Positions 26,801 through 34,719 of a stretch of DNA of 64,000 nt are shown here, one piece after another (position 1 is the stretch's first letter; every line of letters begins with the position of its first letter). Position numbers and translations under genes: made by a program. The notes beneath the pieces are model-generated. The model ran no database searches and had not been told where the DNA came from. It was given only the letters and a program-made list of their open reading frames with translations. The stretch lies in the NCBI GenBank assembly GCA_022575985.1, contig JAKSXM010000007.1, forward strand, positions 65,998,501 through 66,062,500, given 5' to 3'. The DNA is from Anagrus nilaparvatae. Its lineage: Eukaryota; Arthropoda; Insecta; Hymenoptera; Mymaridae.

Positions 26801-27275
26801 ATATTTTAATTTATTAGGCTAAAACTTAAATATAAGGGATTTTATAGTTATCTATAATTACCTGTGTGATTATTACATCATATTTTGGTGGATTTTTTAA
26901 AAGTTTTTGAAACACTGGCAAATCCATTAATTCACAAGCGCTAGAACCATAATGTTCAATTAAATTTTGAATACTAGCTGAAGCTTTGTGTATTTTAATT
27001 ATATCATATGTTATATTGTTCATTACTGATTGGAGTGAACCAGCTAAACTATAATCTGTGTAATTAACTATTGGAATTTTTAATGGATAATGACTGTAAA
27101 CATCAACTTGATGTCCTTTTGATACAAGTCCTTTTAAAATACTTTGTGTTATTATTGTTTGACTTTTTGAATTCAATGGTATAACCGCTAATATTCTCAT
27201 TCCATAAGAAATACTTAAAAACAAAATATTTATTATAAATATTAAAAAAAATTTTTTTAATTTAATTAACTGCAT
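13869..27275 (-). CDS. UDP-glycosyltransferase, complete five-exon gene
   Basis: Spliced CDS of 1575 bp (524 residues). Minus-strand exons: 27275-26862, 15267-14845, 14787-14556, 14441-14216, 14148-13869. All introns are GT-AG and all phases join correctly. The enzyme transfers sugar from a UDP-sugar to small lipophilic acceptors in the ER lumen. Domains: signal peptide at residues 1-25; acceptor-binding N-terminal half; donor-binding half with FTFGSM near 300 and the UGT signature around 362-392 (AFITHGG, then VGIPLFADQ); one membrane helix near 484-500; a short basic tail ending KDKKI, which fits a KXKXX ER-retrieval signal. Odd points: the first intron is 11,594 bp and holds a 10.16 kb transposon, and the usual catalytic His after the N-terminal strand (SH in most UGTs) is Gln39 (KSQT). 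The reading frame is otherwise intact. Sequence style resembles hymenopteran UGTs. Confidence 0.9.
15332..15566. mobile_element. MITE in UGT intron 1
   Basis: The ends TTAACGCCATCCTAAACCC and GGGTTTAGGATGGCGTTAA are perfect inverted repeats, with a second matching block GTCGGTAAG/CTTACCGAC inside. About 235 bp, starting only 65 bp upstream of UGT exon 2. Non-coding. Confidence 0.8.
15567..15948. other. Intron sequence
   Basis: AT-rich UGT intron sequence between the MITE and the large element. An open frame at 15639-15866 has no recognisable domain. Confidence 0.5.
15949..15956. repeat. 8-bp target-site duplication, left copy
   Basis: ATTCATAA directly before the CAGAGCTGGG terminus; the same 8 bp follow the right terminus at 26120-26127. 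It fits the hAT preference nTnnnnAn. Confidence 0.9.
15990..16556. repeat. Palindromic ATACGG/CCGTAT satellite, left block
   Basis: Tandem units of about 125 bp built from dyads such as TTTGCCGTATGAAAATCCAT followed by its inverse. Each unit is largely self-complementary. Related blocks lie inverted at 25243-26080. Confidence 0.85.
16557..16665. repeat. 10-bp tandem repeat CAAATCCATT, left copy
   Basis: Opens with GGATTTGATGGATTTGATGG, turns over at GGATTTGCAAATCC, then several CAAATCCATT units follow. The same motif, inverted in layout, is at 25060-25235. Confidence 0.85.
16926..17693. repeat. Inverted arm, left copy (0.77 kb)
   Basis: Reverse complement of 22990-23757. Paired positions add to about 40682-40684 along the arm, so there are only about 2 bp of net indels. 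Contains a short (ATTT)n run and no coding potential. Confidence 0.9.
17694..19990 (+). repeat. 56-bp satellite S1, left array (about 41 units)
   Basis: Unit blocks in order: CGACACGTCAAGC, CTTACAGTAGCG, TAACCTAAGGAAGTAGG, CTATAATAAAA. The period is exactly 56 bp over most of the array. Marker variants recur at multiples of the unit: CCCTACAG near 18151, 18598 and 19215 (8 and 11 units apart), and AGTATAGTCTATATT near 18061 and 19125 (19 units). This shows segmental higher-order duplication by unequal exchange. Confidence 0.95.
20606..20758. mobile_element. Small inverted-repeat element with AACACGAAT ends
   Basis: The left end CACTAAACACGAATATGATG and the inverted right end ATTCGTGTTCAGTAG are near-complementary, followed inward by TTTGTTTTTAC/GTAAAAACAAA. 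The AACACGAAT motif recurs in the foldbacks at 13383-13716 and 62254-64000. Confidence 0.65.
20775..20930 (+). repeat. Dispersed repeat family C, copy 1
   Basis: Contains a GAGCACTTAAAGTTTCCCAT block and AACATGGGAATTTTTACTTT. Related copies lie near 27520-27670 (+) and 60605-60740 (-). Confidence 0.5.
21160..21311 (-). mobile_element. Partial hAT-type MITE
   Basis: Read on the minus strand it begins CAGGGTGGCCACGGAACTG and continues with AATTCCCTGACTTTCCAG, the pattern of widespread insect hAT MITEs. The opposite end was not found, so the start here is approximate. Confidence 0.55.
21630..22989 (-). repeat. 56-bp satellite S1, right array (about 24 units, inverted)
   Basis: Same 56-bp unit as 17694-19990 in inverse orientation (GCTTGACGTGTCG reads on the plus strand). 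The variant with ATAGACTATACTTCC recurs near 21821, 22322 and 22545. It is shorter than the left array, so the arrays changed length independently. Confidence 0.95.
22990..23757. repeat. Inverted arm, right copy (0.77 kb)
   Basis: Reverse complement of 16926-17693. A visible small difference is GTACCC here versus GTACAC in the left arm. Confidence 0.9.
23800..23838. repeat. (AAT)n microsatellite
   Basis: About 13 AAT repeats just outside the inverted arm. Confidence 0.95.
23870..24060. other. CpG-rich patch
   Basis: Dense CpG (ACGGCGCGTC, TCCGCGCGTCGC, GCCGCGGAACTG) in otherwise AT-rich DNA. The motif GAACTG(C/G)CGCGGAACT occurs in repeated form. It is not coding in any frame I could follow. 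Confidence 0.6.
24160..24960. repeat. Diverged tandem repeat, about 185-bp units
   Basis: About four to five units, each carrying a CGTAATCAG or GAAATTAGCGACCCAAAAAA block, then a CGCAAAAGCCCTAAAA block, then TTTTGCCCATTATGAGCAT. The units are well diverged. The GCGACCCAAAAAAC motif also occurs in the foldback at 62254-64000. Confidence 0.7.
25060..25235. repeat. 10-bp tandem repeat CAAATCC, right copy
   Basis: Mirrors 16557-16665: GGATTTGCAAATCC turnovers and CATTCAAATCC/CATCAAATCC units. The outer flank (CCCGTAAAATACC) is the inverse of GGTATTTTACGGG in the left copy. Confidence 0.8.
25243..26080. repeat. Palindromic ATACGG/ACGGACCCGT satellite, right block
   Basis: Units combine GTCCGTATGCGTATGAG-type and GGGTATTTTCATAATGC-type dyads. 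Both strands encode near-identical accidental peptides (PVRIMKNPSL, GPYAYETWVF) because the units are self-complementary. Not genes. Confidence 0.85.
26120..26127. repeat. 8-bp target-site duplication, right copy
   Basis: ATTCATAA directly after CCCAGCTCTG, identical to 15949-15956. Confidence 0.9.
26145..26495. repeat. Tandem repeat, about 140-bp units
   Basis: About 2.3 copies of a unit with CCTGATAAATTATG, ATCATGTCAACTATAA, TTACAATTGGCATGAAAATT and AAATTGTATACAATACCAAG. In UGT intron 1, outside the hAT-type element. Confidence 0.85.
26496..26861. other. Intron sequence next to UGT exon 1
   Basis: AT-rich, no repeat or exon recognised. The splice donor of exon 1 lies at its right end. Confidence 0.5.
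26862..27275 (-). CDS. UGT exon 1 (N-terminal acceptor domain)
   Basis: 138 codons from ATG to the donor CAG|GTAATT. Encodes the signal peptide and the first half of the acceptor domain, ending in NPPKYDVIITQ. This end joins in phase 0 to IFSMNCYLGLG of exon 2, the usual order in insect UGTs. Confidence 0.9.
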
Positions 27276-28370
27276 TTTTTATAAACCGTAAAAATAAAAA
27301 AAATTAATAAAAATAATCTAGCAATTATCATGAAAGACTTTTGAAAAAATAAAATATCTTTAAACTTAACTTATACAAAAATAATTCCATTTATTTAATC
27401 AAGATAAAAAATTAAAATAAAAAAAATTAAAATTTTTTTATTATACAAACATTTATTTTGAGTTGTATAACTAATCTTAACATGATATATATGAGAGCGG
27501 ACCTTATTTTGGACTTTGTAGAAAAATTTTGCTCCCGAGGTTTTTTTTGTGAACTTTTGCTCATAAAAAGTCCCTAGCTCCAAGGATTTTTCTTTTGCTT
27601 TGCAAAAACGCGTGCCTGGAAGTACCTCAATTTTTCCATTTATGTATAACATGGGAATTTTTACTTTTCAACTTTTTAATTTTTTAATGTGGTTCAAAAT
27701 ATTTTAAATATGTTAAGACATCTAAAAATTGATTCCAAAAACTGTAGAAGTCTCAGAACACTTTATTTTATCAAAATAAAATTTTTAAAAATTTTAGTTT
27801 TCCCATTTAAAATACATTACAAATAAGATTCACTCTAATATACAAACGTAGATGATTAAATCATTAAAATAATTTTAGTAATGAATTATATTTTCAGTTT
27901 TATACCTATATTTGCTAATGCGTAAAAGAATTTATTTAAAATCTTGAATTTATTTAAAATGTTTATTAAAAAGAAATTGATAATATTTTTGGCAAATTGT
28001 TATTCATTATTATGAAAATATTCTGCCAAAATTTCAGAAAAGGGGTTTACTTTTTCACCAAGAATTAATAAAACTAAAACTTTTGGAAAGTTCTTATAAC
28101 AAGCATGTGAGAAGTGCAATAAGAGATTTGACGACAAATGAAGGAGTACGGGTCTAAATAATTAAAAGAAAATTGAGTAAAAAAATGATATTGAAAAGAA
28201 GTTTGCTAACTCACTAATGCATATCAAAGATTCAAGAAAAAATGTTAACTTCTTGAGAAATTCATTAGCTTCAATTTTACTAGGTAGATTAGGATAGTAG
28301 ATAAACCACCCAGTATACCTTCAGTTTACTACATAGTATGTAGTAAATGAAAGTAAGGTATTTAGTACAT
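27276..28370. other. Upstream region of the UGT gene
   Basis: Should hold the UGT promoter on the minus strand. A dispersed repeat family C copy lies near 27520-27670 (ends AACATGGGAATTTTTACTTT). A short perfect dyad TTTACTACATAGTATGTAGTA is at 28325-28345. No other gene seen. Confidence 0.5.
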
Positions 28371-29761
28371 CGGTAGTTCTTAGCTATTTTTACCCAAGTC
28401 TGAGGTCGATGTCTTGGATTTAAAAAATACCAATTGCACTGTGTTTGGTATGTAAAAATATGGTTACTGGCCAATTTTTAAGGCTCTAGGTGGCTTGGTT
28501 GCGATTTGGCAGCTGTTTTTCCAATTTTGATTTTTTACGAATTCTCAGCCATCCGTTTACTTTTTATTTTCTGGACGCCCTAAATAAGCCTAAAAAATAT
28601 TTTCTATATAAAGGTGGGTAGTAAAAATTCCCGCCCAATCCGAATCTGACCATATTTTTTTGGAAAAACCTCAGGAAAAGCCGGAAAATCGGAAAAACTA
28701 TAGGAAACCGGAAAATACAAATTTCTCAAAAAGCGTCACTTTTTTTTTTTTTTTTTTATTTTTTTTATTTGTGTTTTCCCATACTTTTCATGCTGGTAAC
28801 CTCCTTTTTTGACCCATTTGCCTTTTAAGTACTTAAAAATCAATTTTAGGCTCAAAAAAATGATTTTAAAAATTGTTCATTTTCTAAATTTTCCAATTTT
28901 CTCGCTTTTCCTGATAGAAAATAAAAAATCTGACTTGATTTTCGGATTCCTCAGGAAATTTTACATTGAAAACCTTCATGGGTAAAATTTTAGAGGCCTT
29001 TGTGACGCTGTAAAAAAAAGAAAAACAAAATAACCTGCTAAAATCAAACATAATTAAACATAATTAAATTTTGCTATTTTTTTATTCTGTTTATTTTTTT
29101 GATTTTAGCAGGTTATTTTGTTTTTCTTTTTTTTACAGCGTCATAAAGGCCTCTAAAATTTTACCCAAGAAGGTTTTCAATGTAAAATTTCCCGAGGAAT
29201 CCGAAAATCAAGTCAGATTTTTCATTTTCTATCAGGAAAAGCGAGAAAATTGGAAAATTCAGAAAATGAACACTTTTTAAAATCATTTTTTTGAGCCTAA
29301 AATTGATTTTTAAGTACTTAAAAGGCAAATGGGTCAAAAAAGGAGGTTACCAGCATGAAAAGTATGGGAAAACACATGTAAAAAAAAATAAAAAAAAAAA
29401 AAAAAAGTGACGCTTTTTGAGAAATTTGTATTTTCCAGTTTCCTTTAGTTTTTCCGATTTTCCGGCTTTTCCTGAGGTTTTTCCGAAAAAATATGGTCAG
29501 ATTCGGATTGGGCGGGAATTTTATATAGAAAATATTTTTTAGGCTTATTTAGGGCGTCCAGAAAATAAAAAGTAAACGGGTGGCTGAGAATTCGAAAAAA
29601 ATCAAAATTGGAAAAGCAGGTGCCAAATCGCAACCAAGCCACCTAGAGCCTTAAAAATTGGCCAGTAACCATATTTTTACATACCAAACACAGTGCAATT
29701 GGTATTTTTTAAATCCAAGACATCGACCTCAGACTTGGGTAAAAATAGCTAAGAACTACCG
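28371..29761. mobile_element. 1.39 kb foldback element
   Basis: A long near-perfect palindrome: CGGTAGTTCTTAGC at the left pairs with its inverse at 29748-29761, and pairing continues through arms of roughly 650 bp to a centre near 29065. ACAT flanks both ends (28367-28370 and 29762-29765), a possible 4-bp duplication. Poly(T)/poly(A) tracts sit symmetrically in both arms (near 28740 and 29390). No coding potential; open frames on both strands are palindrome artefacts. Confidence 0.85.
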
Positions 29762-29869
29762 ACATACCTTATCTATTTTAAAATTGAATGTTATAACTCG
29801 TTGAAGATTAGTATTTAGTATTTTTTTATATTTTATAGAAAATATTAATTGAGATTCTAGCCTTTAACC

Positions 29870-30170
29870 GTCATATCTCATTGGTAATTGCCTTCCACAA
29901 GTGGGGGCCTGTAGGCTAGCGCCTTGAGCGCCTAATGGATGATTTGGCCTCGTAAAGCCCAATTCTAACTAATTATCTTTTTCGTGCCTTCGGCGAGCCC
30001 TCGGTAGACTACGCTGTTCTTATACTGACTAAAAAACACACAACTCACCTATACCTTAGCATCCCAAACCGTAAACCCCTTTTCAAGTAATTTAGTTTAG
30101 GAAGGGCAGCCTAGGTGGCAATCTTATTCCCCTACCCTGCCTAGAGCTAAGCGACTATAATTATAGAATT
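29870..30170. other. GC-richer segment of unknown origin
   Basis: Compositionally distinct (GTGGGGGCCTGTAGGCTAGC, CCTTCGGCGAGCCCTCGG, GGCAGCCTAGGTGGC). No open frame, tail or inverted ends found. It could be a scrap of a retroelement UTR. Confidence 0.4.
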
Positions 30171-30732
30171 TTTTTTATATTTTACTTTATTTTTCTGTTA
30201 ACTTAGTACATTATGTAGTAAACAAAAAATTTCGTAAATTAATAAAGATTTAATGAATTCCAAAATTTTTTATTTGCAAAATTGTTACTTGATTCAACAG
30301 TAAAATTATTTGGTCCCGATATGTGCATTTAAATATGCCCCTAGCAAGCATAATAGGGTAAAAAAAACGTCCATTAAAAAAAATTTTTTTCCGGCTATCC
30401 CATTTTTTTATTTTTTGGGTTTTTTTTCTATTTTAGGTGAATTGCCCTGTGAGACACATCAGTTATTAAGAATCTTTTTGATTTTTTTGTTTCTGACATG
30501 CCAATCCTGAGATTAACTCCTGGCCATGGATTTTTTGCACGTGTACTTTGGCGCCCTCTATAAGTATAACTAATTATACAATTTAAAAAAAATTTTTTTT
30601 TCATGTATATAAATGCATAATAAATTCATAAAAAAAATTGTAAACTGATAACTAATAAAGGGGCTGAAAAATTAAATAAAGAAAAATGTCTTGAAACACG
30701 CCTTTCCCGTTATATCCGGTACCTTAAAAAAT
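30171..30732. other. AT-rich intergenic DNA
   Basis: Downstream exons of the esterase would be expected here and none is recognisable. Confidence 0.5.
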
Positions 30733-31666
30733 TTAACATACTGTAATTAATTTTAATGCATTCATTAATTCTTGACCAGAAATTTTCTTAAGACAAGTAA
30801 CCATAACTAAAGAATTTTTGAGGGTACAGTTAAGAGCATTGGATATTAAATTTGTGTATTTTAATGGATTACTTTTAATAGCCCATGAAGATAAGGCACT
30901 ACCACTAAGAGAAATTCCATTTTGAAATAATCCAGTACTTTTAGATGATAAATAATGGTAATGTACACTAGCACCACCTGCACTGCATCCAAATAATGTT
31001 ATTTTTTATTTGGATTACCATCAAAATTTGCAATATTATCAAATACCAATTTTAATGCTATACTTTGATCTTTTAACCCCATATTACCAGGTACGATACT
31101 ATCGTTAGTACTTAAAAATCCTAATGGTCCTAATCGATAATTTACTGTTACAAAAATCAAATTTCTATCCATTATATATTCTGGATTATATTCTGAAGCA
31201 CTTCCTTAAAAAAAAATCACCACCATGTATTGAAAATAATACAGGTAATTTTTTAAAATTATTTGTTCTCAATGGTCGATAAATATTAATGTATAAGCAA
31301 TTTTCATTTCCTTTAACTATTTGTTTTTTAATAGCATATTGTAAACAATATTGCGGTATTTATTTGCTATTATAATTTTAGGCCAACTTTTAATAGAAAC
31401 AGGAGGCTAAAAATATAATTTTATTTTAAATTAATCTTTTTTAACATAAAAATATAAATCATTGCCTCAAAACGTAAATTTTCAATAGGAGGCAAAGCAT
31501 AAGGAATACTTTCATAAGCTTCATAAGTTCTACCTTTATAAGATTTTTTAAAATGGCCAATAATTTTAGTTGATGATATATTTACTATTGGTTGATTATT
31601 ATTTGATAACACATAACAAAATTTCCCTAATAATACTAATAATATAGTAATATTTAAATTTTTCAT
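30733..31666 (-). pseudogene. Carboxylesterase (COE family), truncated and frameshifted
   Basis: Minus-strand remains of an alpha/beta-hydrolase esterase. Exon 1 (31666-31466) has a signal peptide (MKNLNITILLVLLGKFCYV) and the family block YEAYESIPYALPPIENLRFE. After a 59-bp intron with a GC donor, the next exon has PPVSIKSWP, then NCLYINIYRP, the oxyanion-hole HGG, VTVNYRLGPLGF, the nucleophile elbow GCSAGG, and SGSALSSWA. At least three frameshifts occur: near 31335-31360, at the T-run after HGG near 31228, and at the A-run near 31008-31013. The exon could end at a GTATGT donor at 30741-30736, but nothing downstream matches, so the catalytic Glu/Asp and His are absent. It is dead unless homopolymer errors and missing exons explain all of this. 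Confidence 0.85.
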
Positions 31667-31711
31667 TGCCAAATTAATTTTAATTATTAATACAGTTACG
31701 TTGTTAATCAA

Positions 31712-32007
31712 AATAAAGCTGTTTAATAATTAACGGAATTAATCATAAATGTACTTATTTCTTATCAAAACTGTATAATAGCTTTAAATATTTATAATAA
31801 AAAAGTAAACTGTTTTATTTGTAATATAAAATAATTTTAGTAAACTTAAAATAAGCTAAATTTAAGGCTAAGAAAAAAGAAAAGCATGTCGACCTTTAAA
31901 ATTAAATTCTACATTATAAAATTCTATTCCATAAAGCTTAAGATAAAAAAGGTACCTTTTATACCATAAAAATGTACTATAAAAATGTAGATAAAGAAAA
32001 TATATAC
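31712..32007. other. AT-rich spacer
   Basis: No feature recognised. Confidence 0.5.
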
Positions 32008-33990
32008 AATTTATTGTACCATAGATTCACTAGTGTTTACTAAGCCACAGCAAACGATGACAATTTTGTTAAATAAGGTTTCACCTTGCGCATCTTGCAA
32101 TAGTATTTTGGTAGGTAGAGTTCCCTGATGTAATATTGCATACTTTTGGCGAATGGAACCGATAACTGTTTCCATATGGATCCTTAAATTTGCAATCTTT
32201 GTTGTTGATTCCACATCAGGTGGTTCAAATTGATTTAGTTCTAAAAATAAAAACAAAATTTTTAATTATTAAAACGCACCCACACAATTTAGTGAATCTT
32301 CAAATTTGAAGGTTCAAAAACCTGGAGTTTTCAACAATAAACTAATCACTGACACGACCACCCCAGCCTTTAGATACATACGCAACAGATTCCTGTGGAA
32401 TGATCCCAATCAAAATTTTTACTGTTAACCAATGCTTATAATTTGACCAGCATTTTGCCATGGATCGGATACTACTTTGTCTTTCCATGAATACTTCAAA
32501 GCAGTCTATCAGTATACTAACTTTGTCATTAAAATTTTCTTTGTAGCAATAAGGTGGTTCGTGGTTCGAAGAGTTTCTTGGTCTGACCATTTATTTTTTT
32601 AGAATACTATGAAGAACGTGGATGCATCGCCTAAAGTAACGTGAAGCAGTACTTAAAACTATATTAAACCTAAAAAAAATAAAAGAAATATATTTTCATA
32701 TTCTTTTATTAAAACATGTAATTATATACATATATTACCTGTATCTGAGATAAGTAAACGGCAAATCAAGTCTTAGTTTTAAAAATGTAAGAATCAATTG
32801 TTCGAAAGGTAGACTTCTATATCACCCAATTATTAACAGGTCACGAGGACTTCCGTAACATGTTGAGGAAGTGGCACAAGGTGGCAACAGGACAGTTCTT
32901 GTACTGTACGGGTAGATACCGTAGAGGACATATTCTTCTGATGTATGGGCTACTCGGAAGGGCACCTGCCCTTCCCACTTGGAGGCCAGAGCAAGTGGTC
33001 ACGGAAATGTTACGAAGTTCTGAAAACTGGAAAAAAGTAGCAGAGTACGTGAGGGCCACTTTGTTGTCGAAAAAGGAGGAAGGCTTTCTATCGTAGAGAG
33101 ATTTTCCACCCCTAGGAATGCAGCGGCCTGTTTAGGGGAGTTCCGGTTTGGGGCAAAGAAGCACAGGGTGGTTTAAAGTGTGTTTGCCCAGTAAGAATGT
33201 GGGACGAAGTCGGCGACCGGATTCGTCGGCAAAGTCTCCCAGTTGTACTTGTACAACTTGTACAACTGGGCAGTCATGGAAATTTGCGGGTCTTTAAGGC
33301 CCGCAAACACTCCATGGCTGATGCATGATTCACATATTTCCCTTGAAAAAAAAAAATTTGTTTGAAAAGGCTGATAGCTGGATTTTTATTGTAGAGAAAT
33401 GGTTTTACCTGGTTATAGAGGCGCAAAGGAACTTTATAATTATCTAGCCCTGTAAAATACTTTGTTTTACTACAATTTTCATGAAATGATTCTTCTGTAA
33501 CCTCCATCCTCATTTCTTTTTTTCTTAGATCTATAACTTCAACTCTTAAGGAATCATTATCCTTGATAAGGCTGCTAGCTTCTTTTTCTTTTTTTTTTTA
33601 AGATCTAAAACTTTAGCAATCAAGAATTAAATTTTTTTTTTAACTTATCGTTTTCTTCTCTTAAAATCTTTAACTGTTCCATAAGTGACCTAATTTTTGC
33701 ATTAATATCAGGAACATGAGGTGTTTCAGCCTGTTCCGAAGCAATACCAGAAACTCGAGGCATTTCTGCCTGCTCCGAAGCAATACCAGAAACTTGAGGT
33801 GGTTCAGCCGGTTCATCATTCATTTCAGAAACTTCATCTTGATTTGGCTGAAAATCTTTAGTTGCATTGCTATCTATTTCAAGTACTTTATTGTGCTTTT
33901 TCCATTTTGGTTTTGGTGATATCTTTCTATTCCTCCGTTTATTTACCCTGTCATATCTTTGAGACGAGGAAGTACTTTTTACAGCAACAG
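32008..33990 (-). pseudogene. DDE_Tnp_4 transposase (HARBI/ISL2EU type), dead
   Basis: Minus-strand blocks in order. About 33990-33620: a charged linker with two copies of VSGIASEQAE and a coiled coil (IRSLMEQLKILREENDKLKKK). About 33513-33357: FTGLDNYKVPLRLYNQVKPF. About 32812-32740: PFEQLILTFLKLRLDLPFTYL. About 32665-32342: LSTASRYFRRCIHVLHSILKK, then FNDKVSILIDCFEVFMERQS, WSNYKHWLTVKILIGIIPQ and KGWGGRVSD. 32256-32011: ANLRIHMETVIGSIRQKY and the C-terminus. These are the HTH and DDE blocks of DDE_Tnp_4 proteins. It is dead: an in-frame TAA precedes MVRPRN near 32591 and an R1-like fragment splits the HTH. An N-terminal THAP domain might be expected but is not visible. Confidence 0.8.
32813..33356 (+). 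mobile_element. R1-like retrotransposon 3' fragment inside the transposase
   Basis: Plus-strand copy of the last part of an R1-like ORF2 (FYITQLLTGHEDF, MLRKWHKVATGQ, WRPEQVVTEMLRSSENW) plus about 250 bp of 3' UTR and a poly(A) run at 33346-33356. The UTR has CCCAGTTGTAC and GGGTCTTTAAGGCCCGCAAA in common with the element at 11694-13215. Direct repeats resembling TTGTTTGAAAAGG flank it (32799-32811 and 33357-33370), a likely diverged target duplication of about 14 bp. Confidence 0.85.
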
Positions 33991-34719
33991 CAACTAATTA
34001 TCCTAGATTTTGACTTGGAACCCAATGTGTATTATTTATATCAATTTAAATTGATGGAGTACCTCTTATTTAATTTGCAAAAATATTTTAAAATGAAATG
34101 AAGTTGAAATACATTACTTACCATTAATAAAATGTTTATTACAAACTCTGTTATTTGTTGTAAGATTCTTTTTAACGCACGAATCCAGGTTTTTCTGCGT
34201 TCAGTAGATAAAAAACATAATTTTCTACTTTTTTATATTGTAAAGAATTTTCACTAATTATAGCTATTTAGAATCCTAAAAAATCTAAGTCCTGCTTCGT
34301 TTCCAGTCTCAGATTTACAACCCACTACAACCCAATATACCATTTTTGTATTTATTTATATTGAGTTTAATGAAAATAAAACTAAAAAAGAAATCTTTAA
34401 GGGGGTTTATCTGTTAAAAAAAATAATGACAGAATGTAATGAAACGTGAATAATATTAAAATTTAAAAATTTTTGAGCATAAATTAACTTATTTTTACCA
34501 ATGTCACCGGCTTAATTAATTTTTTATGAATAGAATAAAAGTGGTATTTTAACATTGCGCTTATGGGAAAATTTGTTTCGGATTTATAAAAAGTAGGGTG
34601 CTAATGACACAAATCGATAAAACTTAATAAATCTGATAAATAGTTGTTCAAAAATTACATTTCCAATTATTTTTACATACTTTATCAACTTTATTTTCGT
34701 AAGATTAATAAAAAAAACC
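33991..34719. other. AT-rich spacer
   Basis: No supported gene. The open frames are low-complexity. Confidence 0.5.

Noticed and set aside
26496..26861. A possible extra UGT exon on the minus strand near 26700-26800 (HKMAYSMTDITVLVAAYK)
   Set aside because: It does not match any UGT block, and exon 1 already joins exon 2 perfectly without it.
29870..30170. tRNA or rRNA fragment in the GC-richer segment
   Set aside because: I could not fold a cloverleaf or match conserved rRNA blocks by eye.
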